Source of the DNA: CAVQBP01 sp963710745
GTDB lineage: Bacteria; Bacteroidota; Ignavibacteria; Ignavibacteriales; Ignavibacteriaceae
DNA: 64,000 bases
Assembly: GCA_963710745.1 (NCBI GenBank)
Contig: CAVQBP010000027.1
Location: 1-64,000 of the forward strand
Direction: 5' to 3'
Both the position numbers and the translations under genes were made by a program. The notes under the pieces are model-generated. The model was not told where the DNA came from, ran no database searches, and saw only the letters and a list, made by a program, of their open reading frames with translations. Positions 40,825 through 50,691 of the stretch are shown one piece after another; within the stretch, counting starts at the first letter, position 1; every line of letters begins with the position of its first letter.

Positions 40825-42135
40825 TTAAATATCTTTTGCTAATCTGATACCCATGTATTGCCAGCGGGCATTTGGAGGGAAAAAATTACGATAGGTTTTT
40901 CTTATATGAGTATTCGAAGTGGCACAGGAACCGCCTCTTAAAACCATCTGGCCGGACATAAACTTGCCGTTATATTCTCCCAAAGCTCCGGGAAGAGTTT
41001 TGTATCCGGGATAAGGTGAATATGAACTTCTTGTCCATTCCCAGACATCGCCGTATATTTGAGCCGTTTTATTACTCTCCTCCGAAACAGGTACGGGATG
41101 AAAATTTCTGTTCTCCACAAAATTTCCTTTAACATCCGAATCTGAAGCTGCTACTTCCCATTCAGCTTCTGTTGGAAGCCTGGCGCCGGCCCATCTTGCG
41201 AATGCATCCGCTTCATACAAGCTTACATGGCAGACCGGTTCATCCGGATTTACTTTTTTAAATCCGGTTAGTTTAAAGTTCCACCATTCACCTTCTATGT
41301 TTTCCCAGTAAAGAGGAGCTATCCATTTTTCTTTTTCAACAGCTGCTGCACCATCGGACAGCCACAATTCAGGTTTGCTGTAACCTCCGTCTTCAATGAA
41401 TTTTAGATATTCAGCATTTGTTATTAATCTTGAAGCCAGGCTGAACGTTTCTACATATTCATTATGCTGCGGGGTTTCATTATCATACGAAAAACCTTTT
41501 CCACTATGACCAATCTTATATATTCCATTTTCAAAAGAGATCCATCTGATTGAGGAGATCTTTTCTATGTGATTATCTTCCTTTTCCACATACACCGGGT
41601 GAAGAGGGTTTATAGAAAATGCATGTTTTATATCAGTAAGCATTAATTCCTGGTGCTGCTGTTCATGGTGTAAGCCTATTTCAACAACCTGTGCTAATTT
41701 CCTGAATGTTTCTTCATCACTTCCTTCTAAAAAAGATATTATATTTTGATCAACATATTCCCTGTATTGAAAGACTTCCTTAACACTTGGCCGCGATAAC
41801 AAACCTCTTTTAGGTCTCTCAAATCTTTCTCCGGCCTGAATGTAATAAGAATTGAATAGATAAGCATATTGAGGATGCAGGGATTTATAATTAGATGATG
41901 CATCCTTTAAAACAAAAGTTTCAAAGAACCAGCTTGTGTGTGATAAATGCCATTTTGTCGGGCTTACATCCGGCATGGATTGAATTACGTAATCTTCAGT
42001 TATCAACGGTTTACAAATTTCCATTGAAAAATTTCTTACAGCTTTAAACCTATTTAAAAGATTTTCCCTTGATAAAACTCTTTCTGCTTCATCATTTATT
42101 GATAATATCTCAGAATGATCTTTCATTTTAAACAT
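40825..42135 (-). CDS. egtB: Ergothioneine sulfoxide synthase EgtB
   Basis: Non-heme iron enzyme that couples hercynine to a thiol with oxygen. 436 residues: DinB-like N-terminal domain (residues about 20-190) with the iron-binding GLHHEQQHQELMLTD segment and the upstream SPTKWHLSHTSWFFE His, then an FGE-sulfatase domain (from about 195) ending VLRGGSCATSNTHIRKTYRN and PNARWQYMGIRLA. No egtA, egtC or egtE is nearby. The thiol donor, gamma-glutamylcysteine or cysteine, cannot be read from these genes. Confidence 0.94.
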   Translation of the reverse strand: MFKMKDHSEILSINDEAERVLSRENLLNRFKAVRNFSMEICKPLITEDYVIQSMPDVSPTKWHLSHTSWFFETFVLKDASSNYKSLHPQYAYLFNSYYIQAGERFERPKRGLLSRPSVKEVFQYREYVDQNIISFLEGSDEETFRKLAQVVEIGLHHEQQHQELMLTDIKHAFSINPLHPVYVEKEDNHIEKISSIRWISFENGIYKIGHSGKGFSYDNETPQHNEYVETFSLASRLITNAEYLKFIEDGGYSKPELWLSDGAAAVEKEKWIAPLYWENIEGEWWNFKLTGFKKVNPDEPVCHVSLYEADAFARWAGARLPTEAEWEVAASDSDVKGNFVENRNFHPVPVSEESNKTAQIYGDVWEWTRSSYSPYPGYKTLPGALGEYNGKFMSGQMVLRGGSCATSNTHIRKTYRNFFPPNARWQYMGIRLAKDI

Positions 42136-42314
42136 TCCTTAATTTGTTTGAAAAATCCAGGCGAAATGTTCAAAGGATAGCCAAATTAATTCTCGAAAAC
42201 AATTTTATAATTGGTTCTTATGACTAAGCTAACATTAATAAATATCATATTTTTTACTAATGTGATATATCCACTTTTAAGAGTTTACAAGAATAGACAT
42301 ATTATTCACTCATG

Positions 42315-42413
42315 TTACGCAAGCTTGGGAACATTGGAAAAATGGAGTAATAGAATTGACAAAATTTTCCATTATTCCAGAATTCCAATACTCCAAGGAT
42401 TGTTTTTGCGTAA
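42315..42413. repeat. Intergenic hairpin region
   Basis: TTACGCAA (42315-42322) pairs with TTGCGTAA (42406-42413). Inside, GGAAAAATGGAGTAAT opposes ATTATTCCAGAATTCC. This is related to the GGAATAATGG hairpin at 24821. No supported gene in 42136-42461. Confidence 0.55.
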
Positions 42414-42461
42414 GGTAACTTATTAATAATAATGTTTTTGAAACAATATAACGGAAATACC

Positions 42462-42959
42462 ATGAATAAGAATTTGATAATAATTTTTATAACTTTACTT
42501 TTTTGTGTATTTTTTCCAAATACTTATGCTCAACGACCTCAGGGTAAAGATTTTGGATTCGGAATTATTGTTGGGGATCCTACCGGCGGGACATTAAAAT
42601 TCTTTTCTAACAGAAATAATGCTTTTGTAGTTGATTTTGGTGCTTCATACTTCGGCTCTCCAAGGATTGGAGTCGATTATCTCTGGCAGTTCAATGCGTT
42701 TAATTCTGACATAGCGAACCTATATGCCGGAGCGGGCGGCACAATAGGATTTGGAAGGGGAAACGGATTTTATTATAAGGATAAGTATATAAGAGAAAAG
42801 AGTAATGTTGGGCTTGGTGCAAGAGGTGTTTTCGGAGTTAATGTTATTCCACGAAGAACACCATTGGAATTTTTCTTTGAAGTTGGGGTTTTACTTGGAG
42901 TCGCCCCTGATTTTAGCTCATCTGCTGATGTTGGCCTCGGAATGAGATTTTATCCGTAA
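42462..42959 (+). CDS. Predicted secreted or outer-membrane protein
   Basis: 165 residues from the ATG at 42462, chosen over 42432 because it gives a clean signal peptide (NLIIIFITLLFCVFFPNTYA, cleavage before QRPQ). The mature part is short beta strands rich in Gly and aromatic residues and ends GLGMRFYP, a terminal aromatic as in outer-membrane beta-barrels. No specific family. The next gene starts 20 bases later. Confidence 0.75.
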   Translation: MNKNLIIIFITLLFCVFFPNTYAQRPQGKDFGFGIIVGDPTGGTLKFFSNRNNAFVVDFGASYFGSPRIGVDYLWQFNAFNSDIANLYAGAGGTIGFGRGNGFYYKDKYIREKSNVGLGARGVFGVNVIPRRTPLEFFFEVGVLLGVAPDFSSSADVGLGMRFYP

Positions 42960-42978
42960 ATTAAGAATAGGAGATATA

Positions 42979-43275
42979 ATGCCTGACTCATGGAGTAAAA
43001 AAGAAGAAAGAAAATATAAACATATTAAAAAGAGTGAGAAGAAGAAGGGAAGATCAGAAAAACGCGCGAAGGAAATTGCTTCCAGAACTGTTAACAAGGA
43101 CAGGAGAAAAAAAGGAAAAACAGCAAACACAAAATCTCAGGGTACCGGAAATCCAAATAAAAGCTTTGATGAAAGAACAAAAGAAGAGCTTTATAATTTA
43201 GCTCAAAAAAGAGATATAAAAGGGAGAAGTAAAATGACCAAGAGTGAACTAATTAAATCTTTAAGGAAAAAGTAA
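42979..43275 (+). CDS. Small basic protein with a C-terminal Rho_N-like motif
   Basis: 98 residues, very rich in Lys and Arg. N-terminal WSKKEERKYKHIKKSEKKKG and AKEIASRTVNKDRRKKGKT form a conserved basic segment often annotated as plasmid stabilization protein. The C-terminus RTKEELYNLAQKRDIKGRS with KMTKSELIKSL is a Rho N-terminal/SAP-like helix-extended-helix that may bind nucleic acid. Cellular role unknown. Confidence 0.8.
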   Translation: MPDSWSKKEERKYKHIKKSEKKKGRSEKRAKEIASRTVNKDRRKKGKTANTKSQGTGNPNKSFDERTKEELYNLAQKRDIKGRSKMTKSELIKSLRKK

Positions 43276-43464
43276 ATTAATTACTCCCGGCTGAGCTTCT
43301 TTGTAATTGAACTTTAATTGCAGCCGGGCAGTAATATGTTTAACTGTAACATGAAACGAAATTTTGTAAGCTGTAACACATGCAGTTCATTTTTATAAAA
43401 AGATTTAATATTTATACAGTCTAAATTTTGCAGAATCTTAATTACAGAAAGGAGAGAAAAACTT

Positions 43465-43893
43465 ATGCCTGTTAGAACTGCCAACGCCGAATGGCGTGGA
43501 AACCTGAAAGAAGGCAAAGGAACGATCAGTACGGAAACCGGTACGCTGAAAAATGTTGCTTACAATTTTGTTTCCCGTTTTGAACAAGGTGATCAGACTA
43601 ATCCCGAAGAATTATTAGGGGCTGCCCATGCTGCCTGTTTTTCAATGGCTCTGGCCAATTCTCTTTCGGGAGAAGGATTTAAAGTTAATTCAATCAAAAC
43701 TGAAGACAAAGTAAGTATAGCAAGAGTTGAGGATGGCTTTAAGATTACAAAAATAGAAATGTCAACTGTAGGTGATGTTGACAATATTGATGAAAAGAAA
43801 TTCAATGAGTTTGCTGAAAAAAGTAAAGTAGGATGCCCTGTGTCGCAAGCTTTAACCGGAACAGAGATCGTTTTGAATGCTAAATTAAAATAA
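43465..43893 (+). CDS. osmC: OsmC family peroxiredoxin
   Basis: Thiol-dependent organic hydroperoxide reductase, 142 residues. The two redox cysteines are visible: AAHAACFSMALAN (near residue 53) and KVGCPVSQALTG (near 125). N-terminal TANAEWRGNLKEGKGTIST matches the OsmC rather than Ohr branch. Ribosome site AAAGGAGAG precedes the ATG. Cytoplasmic. Confidence 0.95.
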   Translation: MPVRTANAEWRGNLKEGKGTISTETGTLKNVAYNFVSRFEQGDQTNPEELLGAAHAACFSMALANSLSGEGFKVNSIKTEDKVSIARVEDGFKITKIEMSTVGDVDNIDEKKFNEFAEKSKVGCPVSQALTGTEIVLNAKLK

Positions 43894-44029
43894 TAAATTT
43901 TACATCATATTAAGTAGTGAATGCAAAATTTGCATTCACTACAAATATGCCGGCCATTGTATAGAATAAAATATTTTATTAACAAAGACAGATAATTACC
44001 TGAAACAAAAAAAAGGAATCCGGATAAAT

Positions 44030-44311
44030 TTATTCTTCAACCAGGCTGCTGAACTGTTTGTTTTTTTCAATAAAGGCTCTTACATAAGAGCAGCTTGGAA
44101 TCACCTTTAAATTATTCTCTCTAACATATTCCAATGCATGACCGACAACTTTGGCAGCAATATTTCTACCCCTCAGATTAAACGGTACATATGTATGATT
44201 GAAGTTCAAAACATTATTACTATCGTTTTCATAAGTTAAGTAAGCTTCTCTTCCATCAACAAAGGTAAAAAACCTTTTTTTATCTTTATTATGCTGAATT
44301 TCCAGTTCCAT
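44030..44311 (-). CDS. Small GNAT-like N-acetyltransferase (NATD1/YjdJ type)
   Basis: 93 residues, the compact acetyltransferase family. FTFVDGREAYLTYE, then FNHTYVPFNLRGRNIAAKVV (acetyl-CoA loop with R-G-x-N-I-A) and VIPSCSYVRAFIEKN at the C-terminus match the family closely. Target unknown. Confidence 0.9.
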   Translation of the reverse strand: MELEIQHNKDKKRFFTFVDGREAYLTYENDSNNVLNFNHTYVPFNLRGRNIAAKVVGHALEYVRENNLKVIPSCSYVRAFIEKNKQFSSLVEE

Positions 44312-44412
44312 AAATTTTCCAGTTTATTTCTTACATTTTAAAAACAATCTTAATCATAACCCTAATCAATCTGAATATATAATAAAAGGATTAAAGATTG
44401 GGAGTATGATTT

Positions 44413-44441
44413 CCGCCAATGGCGGATCAGCCTTTGGCTGA
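44413..44441. repeat. Twin mini-hairpins downstream of ychF
   Basis: CCGCCAATGGCGG followed by TCAGCCTTTGGCTGA. Fragments of the same pair occur at 11822-11840 beside a palindromic repeat. They may act as the ychF terminator on the minus strand, but no U-run follows directly. Confidence 0.5.
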
Positions 44442-44461
44442 AAGATTAGGAATTTATCAAA

Positions 44462-45562
44462 TTAAACATTGAACAGAAAATGCATTACATCTCCGTCCCG
44501 CACTTCATAATCCTTACCTTCAATTCTTAAAACGCCGGCATTCCTGCATGCGGCTTCAGATCCGAATTTAATATAATCTTCATAACCAATTACTTCTGCG
44601 CGGATAAAACCTTTTTCAAAATCTGTGTGGATTACACCGGCTGATTGCGGGGCTCTCCATCCGCGGTGTATGGTCCATGCGCGCACTTCTTTGGGGCCGG
44701 CGGTAAAGTAGCTTAGTAATCCTAAAGTATGGAAACCGGTACGTATAATCTTTTCAAGACCGCTTTCTTTAACTCCGTACGAATCGAGAAATTCGATTCT
44801 TTCTTTATCGTCTAAAGCGATTAGTTCTTCCTCAACTTTGGCGGAAATTTTTATAGAATCAGCATTTTTATTTTTTGCATAGTTTATCACTGCCTTTACA
44901 TAATCATTATCTTCGGTTAAACCATCTTCACCCACATTTGCGCAATAAATAATATTTTTACCGGTAATTAATCCCATTTCCTTAAGCAGCGTTTGAATAG
45001 AATCTTTACCCTTTTCAGGATATAAAGAGGCAGCATTACCCTGGTTCATAAATTTTAACAAATCTTCCGCATCATCTGCAAGAACTTTTGCAGCTTTATC
45101 ACCTTTAGCTTGTTTCTGAAGCCGGTCAATCTTCTTTTCGAGTGTTTGAATATCGGCAAGTAAAAGTTCGGTTTCGATAACTTCAATATCTCTCAAAGGA
45201 TTAACACTTCCGTCTACATGAACAACATTCTCATCATCAAAACACCGGATAACGTGAAGTATTGCATCTGTCTGCCGGATATTACTTAAGAATTGATTTC
45301 CCAAACCTTCCCCCTTACTGGCACCTTTTACAAGTCCTGCAATATCAACAAAATCGACAGTAGAATACACAGTACGTGCAGGTTTAACCAATTCGGTTAA
45401 CTTATCAACTCTGTCATCCGGAACAGGAACGATAGCTTTATTCGGTTCAATCGTACAGAAAGGGTAATTAGCCGATTCTGCATTTTGTGCTTTAGTAAGT
45501 GCATTAAATACTGTGGATTTTCCCACATTGGGCAGCCCGACAATTCCAATACTTAAACCCAT
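44462..45562 (-). CDS. ychF: Redox-regulated ATPase YchF (Obg family)
   Basis: P-loop protein of 366 residues that prefers ATP over GTP. G1 GLPNVGKSTVFNALTKA, G3 DIAGLVKGASKGEGLGNQF, the altered G4 region IIYCANVGEDG typical of YchF, and a C-terminal TGS domain (FEKGFIRAEVIGYEDYI and VRDGDVMHFLFNV). Ribosome-associated in other bacteria. Full length. Confidence 0.97.
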   Translation of the reverse strand: MGLSIGIVGLPNVGKSTVFNALTKAQNAESANYPFCTIEPNKAIVPVPDDRVDKLTELVKPARTVYSTVDFVDIAGLVKGASKGEGLGNQFLSNIRQTDAILHVIRCFDDENVVHVDGSVNPLRDIEVIETELLLADIQTLEKKIDRLQKQAKGDKAAKVLADDAEDLLKFMNQGNAASLYPEKGKDSIQTLLKEMGLITGKNIIYCANVGEDGLTEDNDYVKAVINYAKNKNADSIKISAKVEEELIALDDKERIEFLDSYGVKESGLEKIIRTGFHTLGLLSYFTAGPKEVRAWTIHRGWRAPQSAGVIHTDFEKGFIRAEVIGYEDYIKFGSEAACRNAGVLRIEGKDYEVRDGDVMHFLFNV

Positions 45563-45739
45563 TAAAAATTATACCGTAGTTAAGTGATAGTATTTTCTTT
45601 ATATAAATATACTAAGAATATGATCATCATTAAATTCAAAAAAAGGCTGAACTATTTTCTAAAAAAATATTGATGCATCCGAAGAGCGGCTGTTATACCG
45701 CTCTTTCAGATAAGCATTCAAGAAGTATAAGTTTTAAGA

Positions 45740-47797
45740 TCAGTTGCTGTCCGGGAGGAATGAATAATTTTCAGCATAGTAAAGCATTTCTTTTGTAAAA
45801 TCATCGGGATATTCAATTTTAACATCTGAAATCTTTCCCTCTTTATAAACCGGTTTTAAAATCGGGTTAATAAATCCTTTGTAAGCCGGAATATTTAATT
45901 TTGCGTAACGTTCTCTTACTTCTTTTACCAGATTGGAATCTACTTTAACACCGTAAGTTTCAACAAGATTTTTTGCAGATGCAAGATCACCTTCGGATGT
46001 AATTTTCTGAATTACTTTTAGTAATTGTCCGAATAATTCTCTTAATTTTTTATAATCATTGATGACAAAATAAGTTTTTCCATCTTTTATTTTTTTCTCA
46101 ATTACGTTATCATTTTCTCCTTTTTCATAAGCCCATTTAGAAATTAACAGGCGGTTCCGCATATGAGATTCTTCAATATTATCACCCGGTATAATTCTTC
46201 TTAACTGCTGAAGCAAACCATTCCGGATGTAACTATTATATTCTGCTTTATATGCTTCCCGGTTGGGCATGACTCCAATATCGATTAATTTTTGATCCGG
46301 TAAATAATAAAGCGAAACAAGATCAGCCCTGGCTTCTTCAATAGTTGAAGCATAGCTTTTGAGAGTCTCTTTCGGTGTTCCGATGCCGGGTAAAATCTGA
46401 CCTGATGCATGACCGATAACTTCGTGCATATCTGTGTGAAGATCATCGGTTAATGTACCGTATTTTTTCCCCAGCTGCATCTCTTCAGGAGAATATGCAA
46501 ATTCTTCCAGCGAACCGTCATCTGCTGCAGCTTCATTATATGAATGAACAATGTTTCCGAGGTTGACAGACTTAGAACCATATTCTTTTCTAATCCATGT
46601 CGAATTTGGTAAATTAATTCCTATAGGAGTTGCAGGGGAAGCATCACCGCTTTCAACAACAACGGTAATAACTTTTGCAGAGATTCCAACTACATTTTTC
46701 TTTTTAAATTTTTTGCCGATCGGTGAATTATCTTCGAACCATTGCGCATGGTCGGCAATTGCAGCTATTCTTTTTGTTGCTTCTTTATCTTTTATGGAAA
46801 CAATAGATTCATATGAACCTTTAATACCAAGCGGATCATTATAAACTTCAATAAATCCGTTAACAATATCTATGTTTGAGGTCGTATCACGGCTCCATAG
46901 AATATTATACTCGTCCCAGGTTTTTAAATCCCCTGTTTTATAAAAATCAATTAATTTATTTAAAGCAGCTTTCTGATGATCATTTTCAGAAACGGGAACT
47001 GCCTTCTCAAGCCAGTAGACAATTTTTTCAATTGCAGGGGAATACATTCCGCCAATCATCCATTTCTTCTCTTCAACCTTACCATTAGTTTTTATCAGTT
47101 TGGAATTAAGTCCGTGCCAAACAGGTCTGGGATCATCTTTAACCTTTTGCTTATTGTAAAAATTTTCTACTTCTTTTTCATTAACATCTTCATAAAAGTT
47201 AACTGCCGAAGTTTTTATTAAGTCCTGTCCCGTTTCTAAATTCACTTTTACAGGTGCTATACCAGGATTAAAAATTTCGGGAATTATTCTTTTAAGGAAT
47301 TCATCTGCGGATTCATTCTTTTTTAACGGCAGATTTTTACTATCTGAGTTTTTAACCAGCCCGGTAAAGTATTCTTTTGAAAACTCAGGTTTAAATTTTT
47401 GATTCGAATAATGATGATGAATTCCATTTGAGAACCATATCCTTTTTGTATAGATCATAAAATTTTTGAAATTTTCAGTATTCCGGTCACCTTTATAGCT
47501 TTTAACAATAGTTTCCACTGTTCTTCTTATCTCAAGATTGTGCTTATAATTCTGATCATATAAGATATCCCGTCCGGATAATGCTGCTTCATATAGATAG
47601 TAAACGAATTCTTTTTCTTTAAGTGAAAGTTCATTGAAACCGGGAACATTATAACGAAGAATCCCGATGTCAGCAAACTGTTCAGTTTGATATTTAAAAT
47701 CATTTTTATTCATGATATTCTGGTTATTTTTCTTTTGTTCACAGCTTAAAAGAGTTAATGATAAAGCCAATGTAGCAATGAATCTGATAAAAAACAT
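45740..47797 (-). CDS. Dipeptidyl-peptidase III family zinc metallopeptidase (M49), lipoprotein
   Basis: Removes dipeptides from the N-terminus of short peptides. 685 residues with a lipoprotein signal (TLALSLTLLSCEQKK). Zinc motif HEVIGH (HExxGH) near residues 456-461, and the second-ligand helix IEEARADLVSLYYL near 482-496 (usual form EECRAE). GLNSKLIKTNGKVEEKKW and LGNIVHSYNEAAADDG are further family segments. Location at the cell envelope differs from the cytosolic eukaryotic enzyme. Confidence 0.93.
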   Translation of the reverse strand: MFFIRFIATLALSLTLLSCEQKKNNQNIMNKNDFKYQTEQFADIGILRYNVPGFNELSLKEKEFVYYLYEAALSGRDILYDQNYKHNLEIRRTVETIVKSYKGDRNTENFKNFMIYTKRIWFSNGIHHHYSNQKFKPEFSKEYFTGLVKNSDSKNLPLKKNESADEFLKRIIPEIFNPGIAPVKVNLETGQDLIKTSAVNFYEDVNEKEVENFYNKQKVKDDPRPVWHGLNSKLIKTNGKVEEKKWMIGGMYSPAIEKIVYWLEKAVPVSENDHQKAALNKLIDFYKTGDLKTWDEYNILWSRDTTSNIDIVNGFIEVYNDPLGIKGSYESIVSIKDKEATKRIAAIADHAQWFEDNSPIGKKFKKKNVVGISAKVITVVVESGDASPATPIGINLPNSTWIRKEYGSKSVNLGNIVHSYNEAAADDGSLEEFAYSPEEMQLGKKYGTLTDDLHTDMHEVIGHASGQILPGIGTPKETLKSYASTIEEARADLVSLYYLPDQKLIDIGVMPNREAYKAEYNSYIRNGLLQQLRRIIPGDNIEESHMRNRLLISKWAYEKGENDNVIEKKIKDGKTYFVINDYKKLRELFGQLLKVIQKITSEGDLASAKNLVETYGVKVDSNLVKEVRERYAKLNIPAYKGFINPILKPVYKEGKISDVKIEYPDDFTKEMLYYAENYSFLPDSN

Positions 47798-47901
47798 GTA
47801 TCTCCCTTTTAAAATTTAAGAATAATCTTAAAAATAAAAATTGTTGTTATTCAATTCTAAACAGGAAAGGGTAAAAATTTTGTACGGAAAAATATAAAGT
47901 A

Positions 47902-48837
47902 TTATTTAGAAGCCAGCTTATTCCTGGCAGTTAAAACAGAATCCCGGATTTCTCTTTTTCCCCTGATAATGTGAAGAAAAGGAGAAATAGTAGAATCAAT
48001 ACTCGATTCGGAAATATCAGTTGCGTGAGGATCATCTGCTAAACGTTTCCAGAGCGGCTTTACTTTATAATTAAATCTCCCGAAAATAATCACTGGTGTT
48101 CCGTCGGCAATAATTTTCTCGCCATCTTTGGAAATAATCCATTGTTCTGCCCAGTGATAAATCCACTCTGCATCTTCCAATAAAAGGCGCGCGCATGCAT
48201 GGCTTGCCGGATACCCGGGAAGAGAGAATTGATGCAATGAGATTCCTCTTTTATTTTCTATATTAAAATACCAGGGTAAAATCCATGATGAATCCTCCGT
48301 ACTAATTGTTTCCTGTTTTTTCCAGTTTGTAAAGTATAATCCTTCGGGTGTAGGAGTACTTTTTTTACCCAAACTTGTAGGTCCCCACCGGACTAAAATA
48401 CCATTTTGATATGCTGCAAATGATTCAATAGGATATGAAAATAATAATATCTTTTGAACCGAATCGAGGATCTTTACTTTTGGTGGAAACGGAGAATAAA
48501 TCATTATGTCTGTCGAAACAGTATCGGGGATCATCAATGTATCATGACTGCTTACATTATCATGATCAATTCTATTTAAAGCCAGAATAATCCTTCTTTT
48601 AGGAAAACCGTATTCCTGCCGTAAATTCCTTAATGTTTTCAACCCAACCGACGGGTATTTGTGATAAGTAATTTTTAATTCCGGTTTCTTCTCGATAAGC
48701 AATGAATCTTTTAATGCAAGTGAATCAATAACAACAACCTTTTTTTCTTTACGGATTTTGTCCTGTTTACATCCGTTTTGTATAAAAAGAAATGCAGTTA
48801 AAATAAATAAGTATAGAAGATATAGTTTTAGATGCAT
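47902..48837 (-). CDS. L,D-transpeptidase (YkuD family), lipoprotein
   Basis: 311 residues from the ATG at 48837, preferred because it starts a lipoprotein signal (YLLYLFILTAFLFIQNGCKQ). The YkuD catalytic segment is GISLHQFSLPGYPASHACAR: the His, and the S-H-x-C-x-R box with the catalytic Cys; the usual Gly of SHGC is Ala here. Cross-links or anchors peptidoglycan in the periplasm. A LysM-like stretch (LRNLRQEYGFPKRRIILALN) may bind glycan. Confidence 0.88.
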   Translation of the reverse strand: MHLKLYLLYLFILTAFLFIQNGCKQDKIRKEKKVVVIDSLALKDSLLIEKKPELKITYHKYPSVGLKTLRNLRQEYGFPKRRIILALNRIDHDNVSSHDTLMIPDTVSTDIMIYSPFPPKVKILDSVQKILLFSYPIESFAAYQNGILVRWGPTSLGKKSTPTPEGLYFTNWKKQETISTEDSSWILPWYFNIENKRGISLHQFSLPGYPASHACARLLLEDAEWIYHWAEQWIISKDGEKIIADGTPVIIFGRFNYKVKPLWKRLADDPHATDISESSIDSTISPFLHIIRGKREIRDSVLTARNKLASK

Positions 48838-49039
48838 TAAGAATCCGTATGATAATATCAAACAACAAGTTTTAAAGGCGAAAGTGTAATCTCAGCTGGC
48901 TGATTGTTAATTAACATTTATAAATTCCATAAAATTGTTCCCCTGATTTAATCCATGAATTTCATGTATTATTTTTGCCGGTAATTATGCGCTAAGATTA
49001 AAAACATTTGAAAAATATGACCGGTTAATATAATATAAA

Positions 49040-49651
49040 TTAATAAATTCCCCTCTGTTTAAATTCCATAATTAAATTATCATAATCCGTAAAATGAATT
49101 GCGTCCCAGCCGAGCTTTTTAGCCGCATCCGAATACTCCTGAACATCGTCAATAAATATATGTTCACCGGGGGGTTTTTGCGTGAAGTCCTCTACAGCTT
49201 TATATATTTGCTCTTCAGGTTTATAGGCTTTCACTTCATGAGACAAAATAAGCTTGTCAAAATACTTAATAAAATAAAAATCTTTCCATCCGTATTCTTT
49301 ATGAATTGAATTTGTATTGGATAACAGAACGAGCATATAATTCTTTTTTAATCCCGGTAAAAGAGCAGTAACCTCTCTGTTCTCAGTAAAAATTTTTGAA
49401 TAATAATTACAAAATGTTTCCCCGTCTAATTTATTGTCAAGACTTTCAAGCATTATATTAATAAATTCTTCTTCAGAAAGTTCGCCCTTTTCAAAAGCCC
49501 GGTGAATATTGTAGTTATCCTGGTAAAATTTTAAGAATTTCTGTCCAAGATTTTTTTCAATTTTATCCAGCTTCTCCAGCATGATGTGATAGTTAAACGG
49601 CAGCAGCACATTTCCTAAATCAAAAACAATAACAGAAATCCTGTTTTTCAT
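49040..49651 (-). CDS. HAD family hydrolase (YihX-like subfamily)
   Basis: 203 residues. HAD motif I VIVFDLGNVLLPFN, motif II VLLSNTNSIH, a lysine in EVKAYKPEEQIYK (motif III), and motif IV IFIDDVQEYSDAAKKLG. The first motif with D-L-G-N-V is typical of the YihX/ROS9 subgroup of sugar-phosphate phosphatases. Substrate unknown. 44 bases downstream of the LolA-like gene end, same strand. Confidence 0.9.
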   Translation of the reverse strand: MKNRISVIVFDLGNVLLPFNYHIMLEKLDKIEKNLGQKFLKFYQDNYNIHRAFEKGELSEEEFINIMLESLDNKLDGETFCNYYSKIFTENREVTALLPGLKKNYMLVLLSNTNSIHKEYGWKDFYFIKYFDKLILSHEVKAYKPEEQIYKAVEDFTQKPPGEHIFIDDVQEYSDAAKKLGWDAIHFTDYDNLIMEFKQRGIY

Positions 49652-49694
49652 ACTATTTCAATTTTAAAAGTTTTGTATAATGATAATAAATAAA

Positions 49695-50504
49695 TTATTC
49701 TATCTCAAAATTCCTGTCGCTCAAACCGGTGTTTACTTTAATTGAATCCACGTAAAATTCAAATTTTGAAGTTCCTAAGAATTGCTTGATATTGAACGGA
49801 TATTTAATTCCGTTTACATCTTTATAGTCGCTGAAAAAGGATTCCTGGATTGATGTTTTCCCGGAAGGTGAATTTACAGGCTTCTCTTCTTTTACCCTGA
49901 GGTAAGTAGTTGTATCATAATATTCAGTCCATTTCATATCACCGGGAAAATTGAGAATTACTTTATAGGCATTAACACCGTTAGCCTTTTCAATTCCTGT
50001 AAACTCTGCTTTAACATCATAAGCATTTAAATAGATTAGCAGCTGCATTGTTGCTTCATATTTAAGCTTTTCAAGTGCCTGCCCCTGCATTTCCTGTATA
50101 TCGTCGCCGGTTATCATAAAACCTTTAACTCCGTCATAAATAATTTTTTGTTCGGTAGCTCCCAGTTCAATCTTTTGATAATATTTATCCGGAACCTTTT
50201 GATAAACTACAACATGAATATTCATATTCCTTACTTTGCCGGTAATAAATGTTGTTCTATCCATTAAACTTCTTAAATTGTTTTTCCCTCCGATAGCGGA
50301 AACATAATCAGCAATTATTTTATCACCTTTTTTTTCAGAACTGTCATTTATAGTAATATGATTGATTAAATAAGGCTCATTCGTTTTAAACAATTTGCTT
50401 TTATTGTTCTGCTTAATTTGATTTCCTGGAAATTCCGGTTTTTTGGGAAGAGCAATATTTATTACAAATAACAATAGAAGAATATTTAAGAAATTTTTAT
50501 TCAT
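49695..50504 (-). CDS. Periplasmic LolA-like/outer-membrane lipoprotein-sorting-type protein
   Basis: 269 residues with a signal peptide (NFLNILLLLFVINIALP). The central part, IADYVSAIGGKNNLRSL, then KYYQKIELGATEQKIIYDGV and FMITGDDIQEM, follows the half-barrel LolA/LolB fold seen in many Bacteroidota secreted proteins annotated as lipoprotein-sorting. Here it may be a carrier or a peptidase-associated protein. Function not assigned. Confidence 0.65.
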   Translation of the reverse strand: MNKNFLNILLLLFVINIALPKKPEFPGNQIKQNNKSKLFKTNEPYLINHITINDSSEKKGDKIIADYVSAIGGKNNLRSLMDRTTFITGKVRNMNIHVVVYQKVPDKYYQKIELGATEQKIIYDGVKGFMITGDDIQEMQGQALEKLKYEATMQLLIYLNAYDVKAEFTGIEKANGVNAYKVILNFPGDMKWTEYYDTTTYLRVKEEKPVNSPSGKTSIQESFFSDYKDVNGIKYPFNIKQFLGTSKFEFYVDSIKVNTGLSDRNFEIE

Positions 50505-50691
50505 AATAAGGTTCAGTGGAAATATTTGGTCGTTAAATAATATTCATTTTAACAAAATAAATATTTAATTTTTCAATTGAAAAACAGGGAACAATTCATT
50601 TTAATTTTCAGAAAAGGAAACAAAGAAAAATTTTGTATAATTTCTTTTCAATAAAAATCATTTTTTTCAGAACTGATATAAAATTACTTAA

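Noticed and set aside
42211..42426. 71-residue plus-strand frame upstream of the secreted protein gene
   Set aside because: It lies across an intergenic hairpin, has no ribosome site and no recognisable family.
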